DNA of 63,731 nucleotides from NCBI GenBank assembly GCA_903913285.1, contig CAIWKO010000015.1:1-63731 (forward strand), written 5' to 3'. Below the pieces are notes generated by a model. It saw only the letters and a program-made list of their open reading frames with translations, was not told the origin of the DNA and made no database searches. Below are positions 49,270-58,149 of the stretch, one piece after another. Numbering within the stretch: the first letter of the stretch is position 1; each line of letters opens with the position of its first letter. The stretch comes from an uncultured Bacteroidales bacterium (GTDB lineage Bacteria > Bacteroidota > Bacteroidia > Bacteroidales > CAIWKO01). The translations under genes were made by a program, and so were the position numbers.

Positions 49270-51690
49270 CTATTTCAATTGAAATTTGATCGGCAGATAC
49301 ATTTGTGTTGAAACGTTTTTTCCGTTTTGTTTCCCGGGAGTCCATAATTTGTTCATCATTTTAACAACTCTCACAGCCTCTTCATCACATCCACCGCCTA
49401 TTCCTCTCATAACTTTCACATCAGTGATGCTTCCATCGGCTTTTACTATAAATTCGATATATACCATCCCTGCTATTCCTGAACTTTTCGCAAGAACCGG
49501 ATATACCAGATTGGTCTTGATAAAGTTTTCCATGGCTGCCTGTCCACCTATAAATGCAGGCATTTCTTCCACTGTTGTATAAGCTTGTTCTTCAACATCA
49601 ATTGATTTTAATTCTTGTCTGTCTATTTTTTCTTCAACAACAACTTCACTTTCATCAGCATTCGAAAACGAGGTAATATTTGTGGTTTGTCCGAATGCGA
49701 TGCCATTATTCCCTACCGCATAATCACTCACTTTATCGGGCAACGGCAAAGGCTGCTTCACCGTGATTTGTTTGCCGCTTTTGTTTCTAACTACCGAGTC
49801 AACAGCAATAAACGAGGTGTAATTGGTCAGGAGGTTATATTTTAGTCCCAGTCCGGTGATCTGTTTAACGAGTTCGGGATCGCCGGCGGCATTGTTGAAA
49901 TCGTCCAGCATACGTATTTTTTGACGTGCCCACAGATATTTAATTGCCTGATTCGACTGTTGTGGTATCGTTTTGCTCACATCAAATGTATACACAAAAT
50001 CTTCTTTTCCGCTCCTGCCCGTGATCTTGATCGTGCCCTGTGGATTTCCTTTCCATTTTCCGAATAGTATCACCGGACGTTCGGCCAAAACATCGGGAAC
50101 GGTACTTGGTTCTATGTCATAAACATCGAAACCCTCATAGTTAACTTTAATATCTGTGAGTACCGGACTCTGGATATACGACCTGAACTTTTCGGCTTGT
50201 GCATCGGCATCTCCGGCATCAGTTACAACAAATGATTCGCCCATTCCTGCATTGGCAATTCCTTCTATCAGAAAACGATTTACGGAAGATCCAATACCGA
50301 AGGCAAAGAAATTCCCTTTGTTAAGATTGTTTCTGATCAGTTCGAACGATTCTTTTTCAACATCCACATAGCCATCGGTAGCTATCACGAAAGTACGCGA
50401 AAACCCTTCCTGCTTTTCAACCGATAATGCCTTTTTCAGTGCGCTTATCAGTTCTGTTCCTCCCGACCCTTGTTGCTCGTCAATCATTTTCATGGCTTTC
50501 TGAAGGTTTTCTTCTGTAGCCGGTACCGATTTCGGCATAAACATATTGGCACAGCCTGCAAACAGCAACACATTGAATTTGTCAGTGGGGCGAATATTCT
50601 TGATCAGGTTTTTCAAAAGTTTCTTAGAAGTCTCTATCGGATAGCCTTCCATGGAGCCCGAAACGTCCATAATAAAAACATATTCGCGCGGAGGTATCTG
50701 TTCGATGGTTGGCTTGGGAGGCGGTTGAACCATGGCCAGGAAGAAGTTCTCGTCAGCATTGTTGCCTTTGTAGAGCAGCAAACCCGATTCAATTTTATTG
50801 TCGGCAAGTCTGTATTGAACTATCACATCGCGGTTGCCTTCAAATTGTTCGGTGTTCTTGAGTCTCATATTGGCCAATGCAGGGTTTTCGTAGTTTATCA
50901 TCATTTCATGCGAAGGGCAGCGCACATCTTTTATTGGCATGCCGGCAGCTATATTAATAGCTATATCGAAGGTGTATGCCGGTTTTTCGCCCGAATGTGT
51001 GTAGGGGTTTGCAACCCATTTGTTGTCGTCCGAAGCACTTGCTTCGGGTTCGTTCGAATAGCGCGGTCCCACCACAGTGGGATACACAAATTCATAAACG
51101 CCTTCTTCCGGGATCAGCAGTTCTGTGTAGCACATTTCTATGTCGATGGTATCGCCCGGCATAATGTTGGCCACATTCATCTGAAACACGTTCGGGAGCT
51201 TTTCTTCAAGCAGCGATGCGTTCTTGCCTTCGCTTTTGGCCCTTTCATAATTCTCGCGTGCCTTTTGTTTTTCCTGTATCACGGCAGTGATCAAACGGTC
51301 GCCCACTTTCATTTTCATGCTGTAAACAGCAGCCCGCGTCGAAGCCGGAAAAATATAAATGGCTTCTATCACATTCTTACCGCTGTTCACATAGGTTTGT
51401 TTCACCGTAACATCGGCAATAACTCCTGCAATATTCACATTGGCCGAAGTGGCTTTCAGCGGCAGTTGCTCTGTGCTGCCTTTTTCGCTCTTCACGAAAA
51501 AATAGGGCGATAGGGTTTTGTCGTCCTTGTCACCGCCTTTTTTGTCTATCAGCGATGTGCGGTTCACAGGTTTCCCGATGGCTTTGGGGGTCAGGTTCTT
51601 TTGCGAGATAATGCTCAGCGGTATGCTGAACATCAGTACAAGCAACATGCTTGTTGCGATACTTAGGGTGAGGAATTTCGGTGTTTTCAT
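49270..51690 (-). CDS. VIT-vWA-TonB C-terminal fusion protein
   Basis: 806 residues. N-terminal signal or anchor helix (9-29). VIT (inter-alpha-trypsin) domain at about 75-215 (GVIADVTVKQTYVNSGKNVIEAIYIFPASTRAAVYSM). A von Willebrand A domain at about 330-500 has an intact MIDAS start, FIMDVSGSMEG, and a later FVIATDGYVD. The last about 95 residues are a TonB C-terminal domain (PAFIGGQAAMENFIKTNLVYPVLAKSSGIAGMVYIEFIVKADGSI...GCDEEAVRVVKMM). VIT-vWA proteins are normal; joining them to a TonB end is not. It may pass adhesion or stress force to outer-membrane receptors. Monocistronic. Confidence 0.85.
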   Translation of the reverse strand: MKTPKFLTLSIATSMLLVLMFSIPLSIISQKNLTPKAIGKPVNRTSLIDKKGGDKDDKTLSPYFFVKSEKGSTEQLPLKATSANVNIAGVIADVTVKQTYVNSGKNVIEAIYIFPASTRAAVYSMKMKVGDRLITAVIQEKQKARENYERAKSEGKNASLLEEKLPNVFQMNVANIMPGDTIDIEMCYTELLIPEEGVYEFVYPTVVGPRYSNEPEASASDDNKWVANPYTHSGEKPAYTFDIAINIAAGMPIKDVRCPSHEMMINYENPALANMRLKNTEQFEGNRDVIVQYRLADNKIESGLLLYKGNNADENFFLAMVQPPPKPTIEQIPPREYVFIMDVSGSMEGYPIETSKKLLKNLIKNIRPTDKFNVLLFAGCANMFMPKSVPATEENLQKAMKMIDEQQGSGGTELISALKKALSVEKQEGFSRTFVIATDGYVDVEKESFELIRNNLNKGNFFAFGIGSSVNRFLIEGIANAGMGESFVVTDAGDADAQAEKFRSYIQSPVLTDIKVNYEGFDVYDIEPSTVPDVLAERPVILFGKWKGNPQGTIKITGRSGKEDFVYTFDVSKTIPQQSNQAIKYLWARQKIRMLDDFNNAAGDPELVKQITGLGLKYNLLTNYTSFIAVDSVVRNKSGKQITVKQPLPLPDKVSDYAVGNNGIAFGQTTNITSFSNADESEVVVEEKIDRQELKSIDVEEQAYTTVEEMPAFIGGQAAMENFIKTNLVYPVLAKSSGIAGMVYIEFIVKADGSITDVKVMRGIGGGCDEEAVRVVKMMNKLWTPGKQNGKNVSTQMYLPIKFQLK

Positions 51691-51896
51691 AGCTTTTTTA
51701 TTTGTGTTGTGTTATTAAAGAGTTTTTTTTCAAAAATTTCCATAAAGATAATGCACAGAAAAAGCTATTATATAGACAAATCAGTTAACGGTAGCCTAAA
51801 AAAAGTTAACGGTAGGTTTTAGCAAGTTAACGGTAAAGTTCCTGCTAAACTAAATCCAAACTTACTTCCAACTTCTGACTTCTTAATTCTGACTTC
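51691..51896. other. gene-free spacer with gttaacggta iterons
   Basis: Apart from the iterons at 51782-51834 and an aacttctgacttcttaattctgacttctta direct repeat (split by short units) near 51868-51900, I see nothing. Confidence 0.7.
51782..51834. repeat. gttaacggta iterons, three copies 21 bp apart
   Basis: Three exact gttaacggta decamers at 21-bp spacing, with variable 11-bp AT-rich spacers. The first is preceded by acaaatca, as at 29218-29248. Confidence 0.75.
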
Positions 51897-52766
51897 TTAC
51901 TTAATAAAGGTCCCGTTTTCGTACTCCTCAAAAGCCGTTTCAATTTCGGCATAATTGTTCATTACAATGGGTCCATGCCAGGAAATGGGTTCGCCGATGG
52001 GTTTGCCCGAGAGGAAGAGGAAACGGAGGTTGCTGTCGGTGGTGTGAACGGCCAGATGGTTGCCATCGCCAAAAAGCATTAGGGTGTTGTTGTCGGCAAA
52101 GGCATTGGTGAGAGCGGAAGTTTGTTGGTTGCGTGCGCAAAAATAGCCCGAACCGCCAATAACATAACAAAAAACCGTGTAGCCGGGGTTCACGGGTAAA
52201 ATAAAATCGGTTTGGGGTGGGATGCTGACATCGAAAAAGGAAGGATTGGTGATAATATCGGTCACAGGGCCCCGGGTGCCATCGAAAGTTCCGCAAATAA
52301 CGCGAATTTTACAGTTTTCTTTGGTGCTTATTTCGGGTATTGCACTGGAAGCGATATCCTGATAGCGTGGTTTCATCATTTTGGCAGCAGCAGGCAGGTT
52401 GGCCCAGAGCTGAAAGCCCGAGAGTATGCCGTCGGGGTTGACGAGAGGCATTTCGTGGTGAATGATGCCGCTGCCGGCTGTCATCCATTGCACGTCGCCC
52501 GAACGGATGACGCCTTTGTTACCGAGGCTGTCGGCATGTTCAACAGCACCGTGGATGAGATAGGTGATGGTTTCGATGCCGCGGTGGGGATGCCACGGAA
52601 AGCCTTTGCGATAGTGTTCGGGATTGTCGGAACGGAAATCGTCGAGCATCAAAAAAGGATCGAAACGGGGCAGGTCGCTGTGGCCGAAGGCCCTGTTGAG
52701 ACGAACTCCGGCACCTTCCATGGTAGGACTGCTTTTGCGGGAAAGAATTATTTTTCGGGATTCCAT
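51897..52766 (-). CDS. Pirin-family protein
   Basis: 289 residues, bicupin. The N-terminal cupin has the iron-binding set HPHRGIETITYLIHGAVEHADS and GSGIIHHEMP. The family start, RAFGHSDLPRFDPFLMLDDFRSDNPEHYRKGFPWHPHRG, is present. Bacterial pirins are often quercetinase-like dioxygenases or regulators of metabolic enzymes; which applies here is unknown. It lies 12 bp downstream of manA on the same strand, so the two are probably co-transcribed. Confidence 0.93.
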   Translation of the reverse strand: MESRKIILSRKSSPTMEGAGVRLNRAFGHSDLPRFDPFLMLDDFRSDNPEHYRKGFPWHPHRGIETITYLIHGAVEHADSLGNKGVIRSGDVQWMTAGSGIIHHEMPLVNPDGILSGFQLWANLPAAAKMMKPRYQDIASSAIPEISTKENCKIRVICGTFDGTRGPVTDIITNPSFFDVSIPPQTDFILPVNPGYTVFCYVIGGSGYFCARNQQTSALTNAFADNNTLMLFGDGNHLAVHTTDSNLRFLFLSGKPIGEPISWHGPIVMNNYAEIETAFEEYENGTFIK

Positions 52767-52778
52767 AGTGGCTGTATA

Positions 52779-53759
52779 TTATTTAATATAAGTTTCCAAT
52801 ATCTTGCAGGCGGGCTTCGGCACAAGTTCAATTTCGGTGGTGTCGGCGGGCAAAAGTATGGCTTCGCCTGCGTTTACAATGTCGCTGGTGGTGTCGGTGT
52901 TCAGTTCGAAGCTGCCTTCGGTGCAAACAAAAGCCACAAAGGAATCAATTTCGCAATAGTCGAGCGTAAGTTTTTTGTTGAGTTCGAAAAGGTTCACCGT
53001 GAAGTATTCCGAATCGTGAACCAAAGCCGGAAGACCTTTGCCCGCGGGATGCGGATGCGATTTGTGGGAAGGTTCGCCGAAGTTGATGGCATCGAGCGCC
53101 AGATCGGTGTGCAGTTGGCGGGGCAAACCTGCTACATCCAACCGATTCCAGTCGTAGATGCGATAGGTAATATCCGACGATTGCTGTATTTCGGCCAGCA
53201 ATATGCCGGGGCCCACCGCGTGAACCAAACCTGCAGGTACATAAAATGCGTCGCCGGCCTTCACACTGTCGTAGTGCAATATCTCGGCAAGGGTGTTCTT
53301 CTTCAGATGTTTCAAATAGGCGTCGCTGTCGGTTTTGGGCTCAAAGCCGCTTATCAGTATAGCCTCGGAATCGGCATCGAGCACATACCACAACTCGGTT
53401 TTGCCCAAACTGTCGTGGCGTTCCATGGCCAGGGCATCGTTGGGATGCACCTGCACCGAAAGAAAGTCTTCGGCATTTATCAGTTTGAACAGCAGGGGAA
53501 ACTCGTTGCCAAACTTTTCGTACACTTTTTCGCCCACCAGGTCGGTCATATAGGTTTCCAACAGCTCGGGCAGGGTGTTGCCCTGCAAAAAACCGTTCGT
53601 CACCACGCTGGCTTGCTCTTCGAGGCCCGAAATGAGCCACAGCTCGCCGCAGTTGTTCAGCGGGGCATAGTGTTGCTTTAGCAGGCTTGCCATTTTGTTG
53701 CCGCCCCATATCTTTTGTTTAAAGATAGGTTTCAGCTTCAAGGGATATAATGTGCTCAT
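52779..53759 (-). CDS. manA: Mannose-6-phosphate isomerase, class I
   Basis: 326 residues, the short bacterial type I form. Interconverts fructose-6-P and mannose-6-P using zinc. Visible: PIFKQKIWGGNKM at the start, GELWLISG, LFKLINAEDFLSVQVHPNDALA (zinc ligand region), LGKTELWYVLDADSEA, and the second zinc region in DAFYVPAGLVHAVGPGILLAEIQQSSDITYRIYDWNR. It leads a two-gene unit with pirin. A TACCTTTG -7 element lies just upstream, and beyond that the 9-bp repeat array. Confidence 0.95.
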   Translation of the reverse strand: MSTLYPLKLKPIFKQKIWGGNKMASLLKQHYAPLNNCGELWLISGLEEQASVVTNGFLQGNTLPELLETYMTDLVGEKVYEKFGNEFPLLFKLINAEDFLSVQVHPNDALAMERHDSLGKTELWYVLDADSEAILISGFEPKTDSDAYLKHLKKNTLAEILHYDSVKAGDAFYVPAGLVHAVGPGILLAEIQQSSDITYRIYDWNRLDVAGLPRQLHTDLALDAINFGEPSHKSHPHPAGKGLPALVHDSEYFTVNLFELNKKLTLDYCEIDSFVAFVCTEGSFELNTDTTSDIVNAGEAILLPADTTEIELVPKPACKILETYIK

Positions 53760-53776
53760 AGTGTTGTTTTATGGAA

Positions 53777-53784
53777 CAAAGGTA
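53777..53784 (-). promoter_or_regulatory. -7 element (TACCTTTG) of manA
   Basis: Minus strand TACCTTTG 17 nt before the start codon. The region where a -33 would fall runs into the repeat array side and shows no TTG. Confidence 0.5.
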
Positions 53785-53808
53785 CTAAATTTTTGTGAGT
53801 ACTTAAAG

Positions 53809-53825
53809 CCTGCCTATGCGGCAGG
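53809..53825. repeat. Short palindrome inside the repeat array edge
   Basis: cctgcc, loop tatgc, ggcagg. It interrupts the 9-bp array between agtacttaaag and taaatacttaaag, as if inserted. Confidence 0.6.
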
Positions 53826-53830
53826 TAAAT

Positions 53831-54064
53831 ACTTAAAGTGACTAAAGTGCCTAAAGTACTTGAAGTGCCTAAAGTGCCTAAAGTACTTAAAGAGCCTAAA
53901 GTACATGAAGTGCCTAAAGTGCCTAAAGTACTTAAAGAGCCTAAAGTACTTGAAGTGCCTAAAGTGCCTAAAGTACTTAAAGTGCCTAAAGTACTTAAAG
54001 TGCCTAAAGTACTTGAAGTGCCTAAAGTACTTAAAGTGCCTAAAGTACTTAAAATGCCTAAAGT
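53831..54064. repeat. 9/18-bp tandem repeat array
   Basis: About 26 nonamers, alternating gcctaaagt and acttaaagt (variants acttgaagt, acatgaagt, gagcctaaagt). This makes an 18-bp higher-order unit. The plus strand reads VPKVLK-type hexapeptides without stops. The array is flanked by manA and a TonB-like gene, both on the minus strand. Confidence 0.95.
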
Positions 54065-54110
54065 TGTTTGGGGTGGTAAGTTTTGGGTTGATGCAATGCA
54101 GGGCATTGTT

Positions 54111-54488
54111 TCAGGGTTTGAACACCACCTCGCGTATAAAATAGTATTCGGTTTTCTGTCGGTTGACTATGTTGACGTTCCAGTGGCCCTCGGTTTTCAT
54201 CAGGGCTTTGCGGTAAATATCGCTGAGGCGCTGGTCGGGGCTCACCAATATATCGACTGCTTTTATGCGGGCGTTGGTGTCGATGGTGATTTTGGCCAGT
54301 ACCTTGCCTGCAACTCCCTGTTGCCTGAGGCTGTCGGGATAGATGAGGCTGGCGCCCACGATGGTTTTGAACTGTGAGGATGAGCCAATGAAGAGGTTAT
54401 CCATATTGTAGGTTTGCAAATTGGTGGTTTGCGCAAAAAGGGGCAGGGAGGAGGAGAGGAGCAAAAAGATAAAGATGCGACGTGTCAT
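54111..54488 (-). CDS. Small exported TonB C-terminal-like protein
   Basis: 125 residues from the second ATG of the pair at 54486-54491; upstream in-frame starts would only add residues ahead of the signal peptide (RIFIFLLLSSSLPLFAQ). The remainder (about 35-125) is a TonB C-terminal domain: ASLIYPDSLRQQGVAGKVLAKITIDTNARIKAVDILVSPDQRLSDIYRKALMKT. With no membrane anchor it cannot be a classical TonB; such free domains may act in the periplasm or as part of other assemblies. The 3' end lies close to the 9-bp array. Confidence 0.75.
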   Translation of the reverse strand: MTRRIFIFLLLSSSLPLFAQTTNLQTYNMDNLFIGSSSQFKTIVGASLIYPDSLRQQGVAGKVLAKITIDTNARIKAVDILVSPDQRLSDIYRKALMKTEGHWNVNIVNRQKTEYYFIREVVFKP

Positions 54489-54618
54489 CATAAATGTTTT
54501 AGCAAAAATAATCATAAAATGCCAAACAATAGTCTGTTTACCCAATTAACTTTTTGTTCGCCGAGGCCGCCATTTGGTGGCAACTACGGCTATTCCGATA
54601 GTGCCCGGTTGCTTTTCG

Positions 54619-56730
54619 TTAAAAACTAAACCGTATCTGAGCTTTTACTTCGGTTTGGGTGTTGCCGTTAATCTGGGTTAAACCCGAACTGATGATGCTT
54701 TTGTTGCTGTAGAATGTTTGGGCAAAACGCAGCCAGATGTCGATGTGGCGGCCCAGTTTGTATTGCAGCATTAGATAGTAGCGGATGCCCTTGTCGTAAA
54801 GCACGGGGAAGGAGTAGGCGCCGAGTACATCGTTTTCGTAGACATAGATGCGCGAATTGTAGGAGTGGGTGTCGAAAACAGAGAAGCGGAAGGAAGCGGC
54901 AAAGGGATTTTTGAGGGAGCGATAGCGTATGTCCTGCGAGAGGAAGCAGCCGGTTTCGGGCTGAGCGGGAAGTTTGCGGTAGTGCACCACCTCGATGCGG
55001 TTGATGAGGGTGATGGCATCGGAAGCGGGCCAGGAGATGTTGAAACGATAGTTTTGGCGGTTGACGGGAATGAGATAATTGAGCGGGGCTTCGGCATCGG
55101 AGGAGTTTTGTTGAGCGTTTTCGAATTTGTAGCGCAGGTTGATTTGAATTTTTTTGGTAGGTTTATATTCCATACTGAGGTTGAGATCATATCCGGACGA
55201 GGGCGCATTAACCTGATATTTGAGCCAGGGATAGTGATAGTAATCGGCAAAAGCGCTGAGCTGTATCTTGTAATGCGGTTTAAAAACAATGCCTGTATAG
55301 AGTCCTGTTTCGTTAAACGAATTGTTCGATTGGCCGAAAGCAGTAGTATACATCGATTGGTAGTTGCGTTCATAGTTGCGATACAAAACAACCATCGACA
55401 GATACGAATTTATGCTTGCCATTAGCCCGTTGAGAGTGGCAAATCCACCGTTTTGGCTGCGTGAGGTTTCCCCGAACAGGCTGAAGTTGCGGAAAATGTA
55501 GCTATAATCGATACCGATGTTGAAATTGCGCGAGCCTGAAAATTCGAATTGGTTATAGGCTTGCCAGGTTTTGATGAGAGGCTCGCCCAAATTTGTTTGG
55601 TAAGCAGTTAACCCAATATTGAGAGCACGCGTTTTGTAAGCCAGATGTCCACCGAAAATCTGTTCAGTCACCTGATGTTTTTTTGCAATGCTTAGCAGGG
55701 TGTTGTGTTGTCCGTCTTCGGGAAGTGAGCTGATATATGTTTCAGCATTGCCGAGGGTATCATTAATGAGATTGCCATCGAGTTTTTTATGGGAATAGAA
55801 TCCGCTGAATTCAAAATGTTTGTAGGCAAGGGTAAATGCAATTCCCCGCATATACCCGTTTTCATAAACTGAACTATATGGACTGACACCGGAAGCTATT
55901 TTTTTTATGCATACAGCATCAACGCCTTTTCCAAATCCTGCACTTGTCCAGAGAGTGAGCCCCTGACCAAATTGCAGAGAATAGTCACCAACAACCAAAT
56001 TTTTTAGAATTCCGATATTGTTCACACTGATGTATGCTGAATAAAAATCGAAACCATAAGGGTTAGTGCCTTTAAAAAATTCTTCACCGGCATCTTTTTC
56101 GCAAGTCAGCCCGATTTTTACATTGTTGTAATAATTGAACCTATACTTCAAATACATTTTATCCGGGCTTCCGAGATAATAAGAACCCGGATTCTGTTGC
56201 CTGACTGAGTCAGACACTTTCTGATATCCTTTTTGTTTTTCGAGTATCCGCTGATAGCGATACGTTAAATTGCTGGTGCCATATTTGAATACATCTTTGA
56301 ACTTAAAAAGTCGGGCGTTATCATTATTGGTAATCAGAATATAGGGTAATATGCGTGTAATTATATCCTGATCAAATCCGTCGATGGTTTGAAGTTCATA
56401 TACATTGAGTAGTTTGCCGTCTTTATTGATATGGTCGAGCAGGTTCTTGATCTGAATATCATTCAATATCCCGAGTGCGGCAATATCATCGTAACTTGCA
56501 GTGTTGAGATTTACAGGATGCTTTTGGTAATATTCCAGATTTGAAACAATTTCCGAGATATCAATTTCCGATTCGGTTTGCTCACTGTAGTTCTCTATCT
56601 TTTGTTTCTGGATGTCTTCTTCTGCCTGAGTGGGTGGGTTTTGTTGAGCCTGAACGATAACAGAACTCAAAATACATAAACACAGAAGCAGAACAGATGT
56701 GATGTGCAATATGTCTGTTCTATTACTCAT
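54619..56730 (-). CDS. Outer-membrane protein with helix-hairpin-helix N-terminus
   Basis: 703 residues from the ATG at 56728-56730; the longer in-frame extension overlaps the neighbouring gene and lacks a signal peptide at its start. Signal peptide about 1-28 (VIVQAQ). A helix-hairpin-helix pair (about 65-135) has VNLNTASYDDIAALGILNDIQIKNLLDHI and LLNVYELQTIDGFDQDIITRI. From about 150 on, alternating beta-strand segments end in a terminal Phe (AQIRFSF), typical of a beta-barrel. This HHH-barrel family recurs in Bacteroidota; its role is unknown. It lies 7 bp downstream of the next OMP gene. Confidence 0.82.
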   Translation of the reverse strand: MSNRTDILHITSVLLLCLCILSSVIVQAQQNPPTQAEEDIQKQKIENYSEQTESEIDISEIVSNLEYYQKHPVNLNTASYDDIAALGILNDIQIKNLLDHINKDGKLLNVYELQTIDGFDQDIITRILPYILITNNDNARLFKFKDVFKYGTSNLTYRYQRILEKQKGYQKVSDSVRQQNPGSYYLGSPDKMYLKYRFNYYNNVKIGLTCEKDAGEEFFKGTNPYGFDFYSAYISVNNIGILKNLVVGDYSLQFGQGLTLWTSAGFGKGVDAVCIKKIASGVSPYSSVYENGYMRGIAFTLAYKHFEFSGFYSHKKLDGNLINDTLGNAETYISSLPEDGQHNTLLSIAKKHQVTEQIFGGHLAYKTRALNIGLTAYQTNLGEPLIKTWQAYNQFEFSGSRNFNIGIDYSYIFRNFSLFGETSRSQNGGFATLNGLMASINSYLSMVVLYRNYERNYQSMYTTAFGQSNNSFNETGLYTGIVFKPHYKIQLSAFADYYHYPWLKYQVNAPSSGYDLNLSMEYKPTKKIQINLRYKFENAQQNSSDAEAPLNYLIPVNRQNYRFNISWPASDAITLINRIEVVHYRKLPAQPETGCFLSQDIRYRSLKNPFAASFRFSVFDTHSYNSRIYVYENDVLGAYSFPVLYDKGIRYYLMLQYKLGRHIDIWLRFAQTFYSNKSIISSGLTQINGNTQTEVKAQIRFSF

Positions 56731-56737
56731 ACAGAAA

Positions 56738-57559
56738 TCAATGAATATCGTAAACCAGCGATGCCTGAGGTGAAAACCCCAGCACGGGATGCCTTGAAGC
56801 GGAAATATCGAGTTTAAATCTGTAGAACTCGAAACCTGCACCAAAACTATAAACAGTAGGATTTGTTGCAATGCCAATACGAAGATAAATGGGTTTCGTT
56901 ATACGATACTCTAGCCCTGTTTTAAATATCGGATTGAAATTATTATCCTTTTCAACTTCGGTTGCCAACACGGCTTTATCTGCAAAAGAATAGGACAGTC
57001 CTATCTTGAAGATCAATGGAACCCGTTCTTTGGCATAATCGGCAATTTTAATCTCGATGGGGTTAAAGATATGGACAGCTAGTACAAGATTTTTATAAAT
57101 TTTAGCTCTCAGTCCTGCTTCGAAGGTAACAACTCCTTTATTTCCATAGTTCTCACCGATATGGGTATAGATATAATCGAGCTGAACGCCTACTGAAATT
57201 CTCTGCCCGAACTTCATAGCGTATGCCAACCCAACTTTTGATTCGTTGTAGAGTTTGTATCCGAAGTTGGAGTAATTGAGTCCGAAAACACCGGCTTTCT
57301 TCACGGGAACAATCACCGAGATACATTCCAGCCCCAGATCTTTAATAAGAAAGCGGTTTTCGTAATAAACTCCTGCTGCAATTTTGTTGTAGTAGGCCAT
57401 ACAGGCCTGATTGTTGTGTACCGACCAAAAATCAGTAAGGGTTACTGAGGCATTGCCCATGGCGGTTGAACGTGCCCCGATTGGCACATTGTCTTTTTGA
57501 GCAGCAAGTATAAAAACACTCAAAAAGAAATAAATCCCCAGGAGTATTTTATGAGGCAT
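56738..57559 (-). CDS. PorV/PorQ-like outer-membrane protein
   Basis: 273 residues. Signal peptide 1-19 (FILAAQ). The start of the mature protein, GARSTAMGNASVTLTDFWSVHNNQACMAYY, matches the PorV/PorQ (FadL-like) group. Strands continue to the C-terminus (QASLVYDIH). Members act in T9SS or as general OMPs; which one is unclear here. The ATG overlaps the purE stop as TGATG, so translation is probably coupled. A much longer frame continues upstream antisense to purE, but it is not real. Confidence 0.78.
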   Translation of the reverse strand: MPHKILLGIYFFLSVFILAAQKDNVPIGARSTAMGNASVTLTDFWSVHNNQACMAYYNKIAAGVYYENRFLIKDLGLECISVIVPVKKAGVFGLNYSNFGYKLYNESKVGLAYAMKFGQRISVGVQLDYIYTHIGENYGNKGVVTFEAGLRAKIYKNLVLAVHIFNPIEIKIADYAKERVPLIFKIGLSYSFADKAVLATEVEKDNNFNPIFKTGLEYRITKPIYLRIGIATNPTVYSFGAGFEFYRFKLDISASRHPVLGFSPQASLVYDIH

Positions 57560-58062
57560 CAGACCTTGTATTCGTAGGTGATGCTTGAAAGTTCTTCGTT
57601 GGCCTGAGTTATTTTGTTTTTGAGGGCCAGTTTGTAGTTGAGGAGTTTTTGCATGAGAGCCTCGTCGGAAAGGGCGAGAATTTGAAGTGCGAGGATGGCG
57701 GCATTGAGAGCCCCGTTGAGCGCGACAGTGGCGACGGGTATGCCGGGAGGCATTTGGAGGATGGCGAGAATGGAATCGAGCCCTTCGAGAGATGCTTTGA
57801 CGGGCACGCCGATGACGGGCAAGGGAGTGAAGGAAGCGATGACGCCGGGGAGATGGGCCGCCATGCCAGCAGCAGCAATGATGACGCGAACGCCACGCGA
57901 TTGTGCATTTTTGGCAAAGAGGGCGACCTCGTCGGGGGTTCGATGGGCAGAAAGGGCGTTGAGTTCGAAGGGTATCTGCATTTGGTTGAGAAACTGACAG
58001 GCAGCCTGCAGGACGGGAAGGTCGGATGTGCTGCCCATGATGATGGAGACGATGGGTTTCAT
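57559..58062 (-). CDS. purE: N5-carboxyaminoimidazole ribonucleotide mutase
   Basis: 167 residues, the class I length. Converts N5-CAIR to CAIR in purine synthesis. Signatures: IMGSTSDLPVLQAA (8-21), ALSAHRTPDEV, AAAGMAAHLPGVIAS and PVIGVPVKASLEGLDSILAILQMPPGIPVATVAL. The base composition is visibly more G+C-rich than the neighbours to the left. It is divergent from hpt and shares its stop codon base with the following OMP gene, an unusual partner for a purine gene. Confidence 0.96.
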   Translation of the reverse strand: MKPIVSIIMGSTSDLPVLQAACQFLNQMQIPFELNALSAHRTPDEVALFAKNAQSRGVRVIIAAAGMAAHLPGVIASFTPLPVIGVPVKASLEGLDSILAILQMPPGIPVATVALNGALNAAILALQILALSDEALMQKLLNYKLALKNKITQANEELSSITYEYKV

Positions 58063-58089
58063 GACGGTTAGTGGTTAGGTTTTGATATA

Positions 58090-58097
58090 CAAAGATA
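58090..58097 (-). promoter_or_regulatory. -7 element (TATCTTTG) of purE
   Basis: Minus strand TATCTTTG about 28 nt before the purE start. It lies back to back with candidate elements for hpt, so the 100-bp gap is a divergent purine promoter region. Confidence 0.5.
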
Positions 58098-58149
58098 AAA
58101 ATTTTATGGTTTTGTGGTGGTTTAATTCTATTTTTGTACTTTAGCGTGA

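Noticed and set aside
50470-51513. 347-residue plus-strand frame
   Set aside because: Antisense to the VIT-vWA gene; no motif of its own.
52212-53681. 489-residue plus-strand frame
   Set aside because: Antisense to pirin and manA, which have clear family motifs; a shadow frame.
53838-54377. 179-residue plus-strand protein of VPKVLK repeats
   Set aside because: Repeat translation that then runs antisense into the TonB-like gene.
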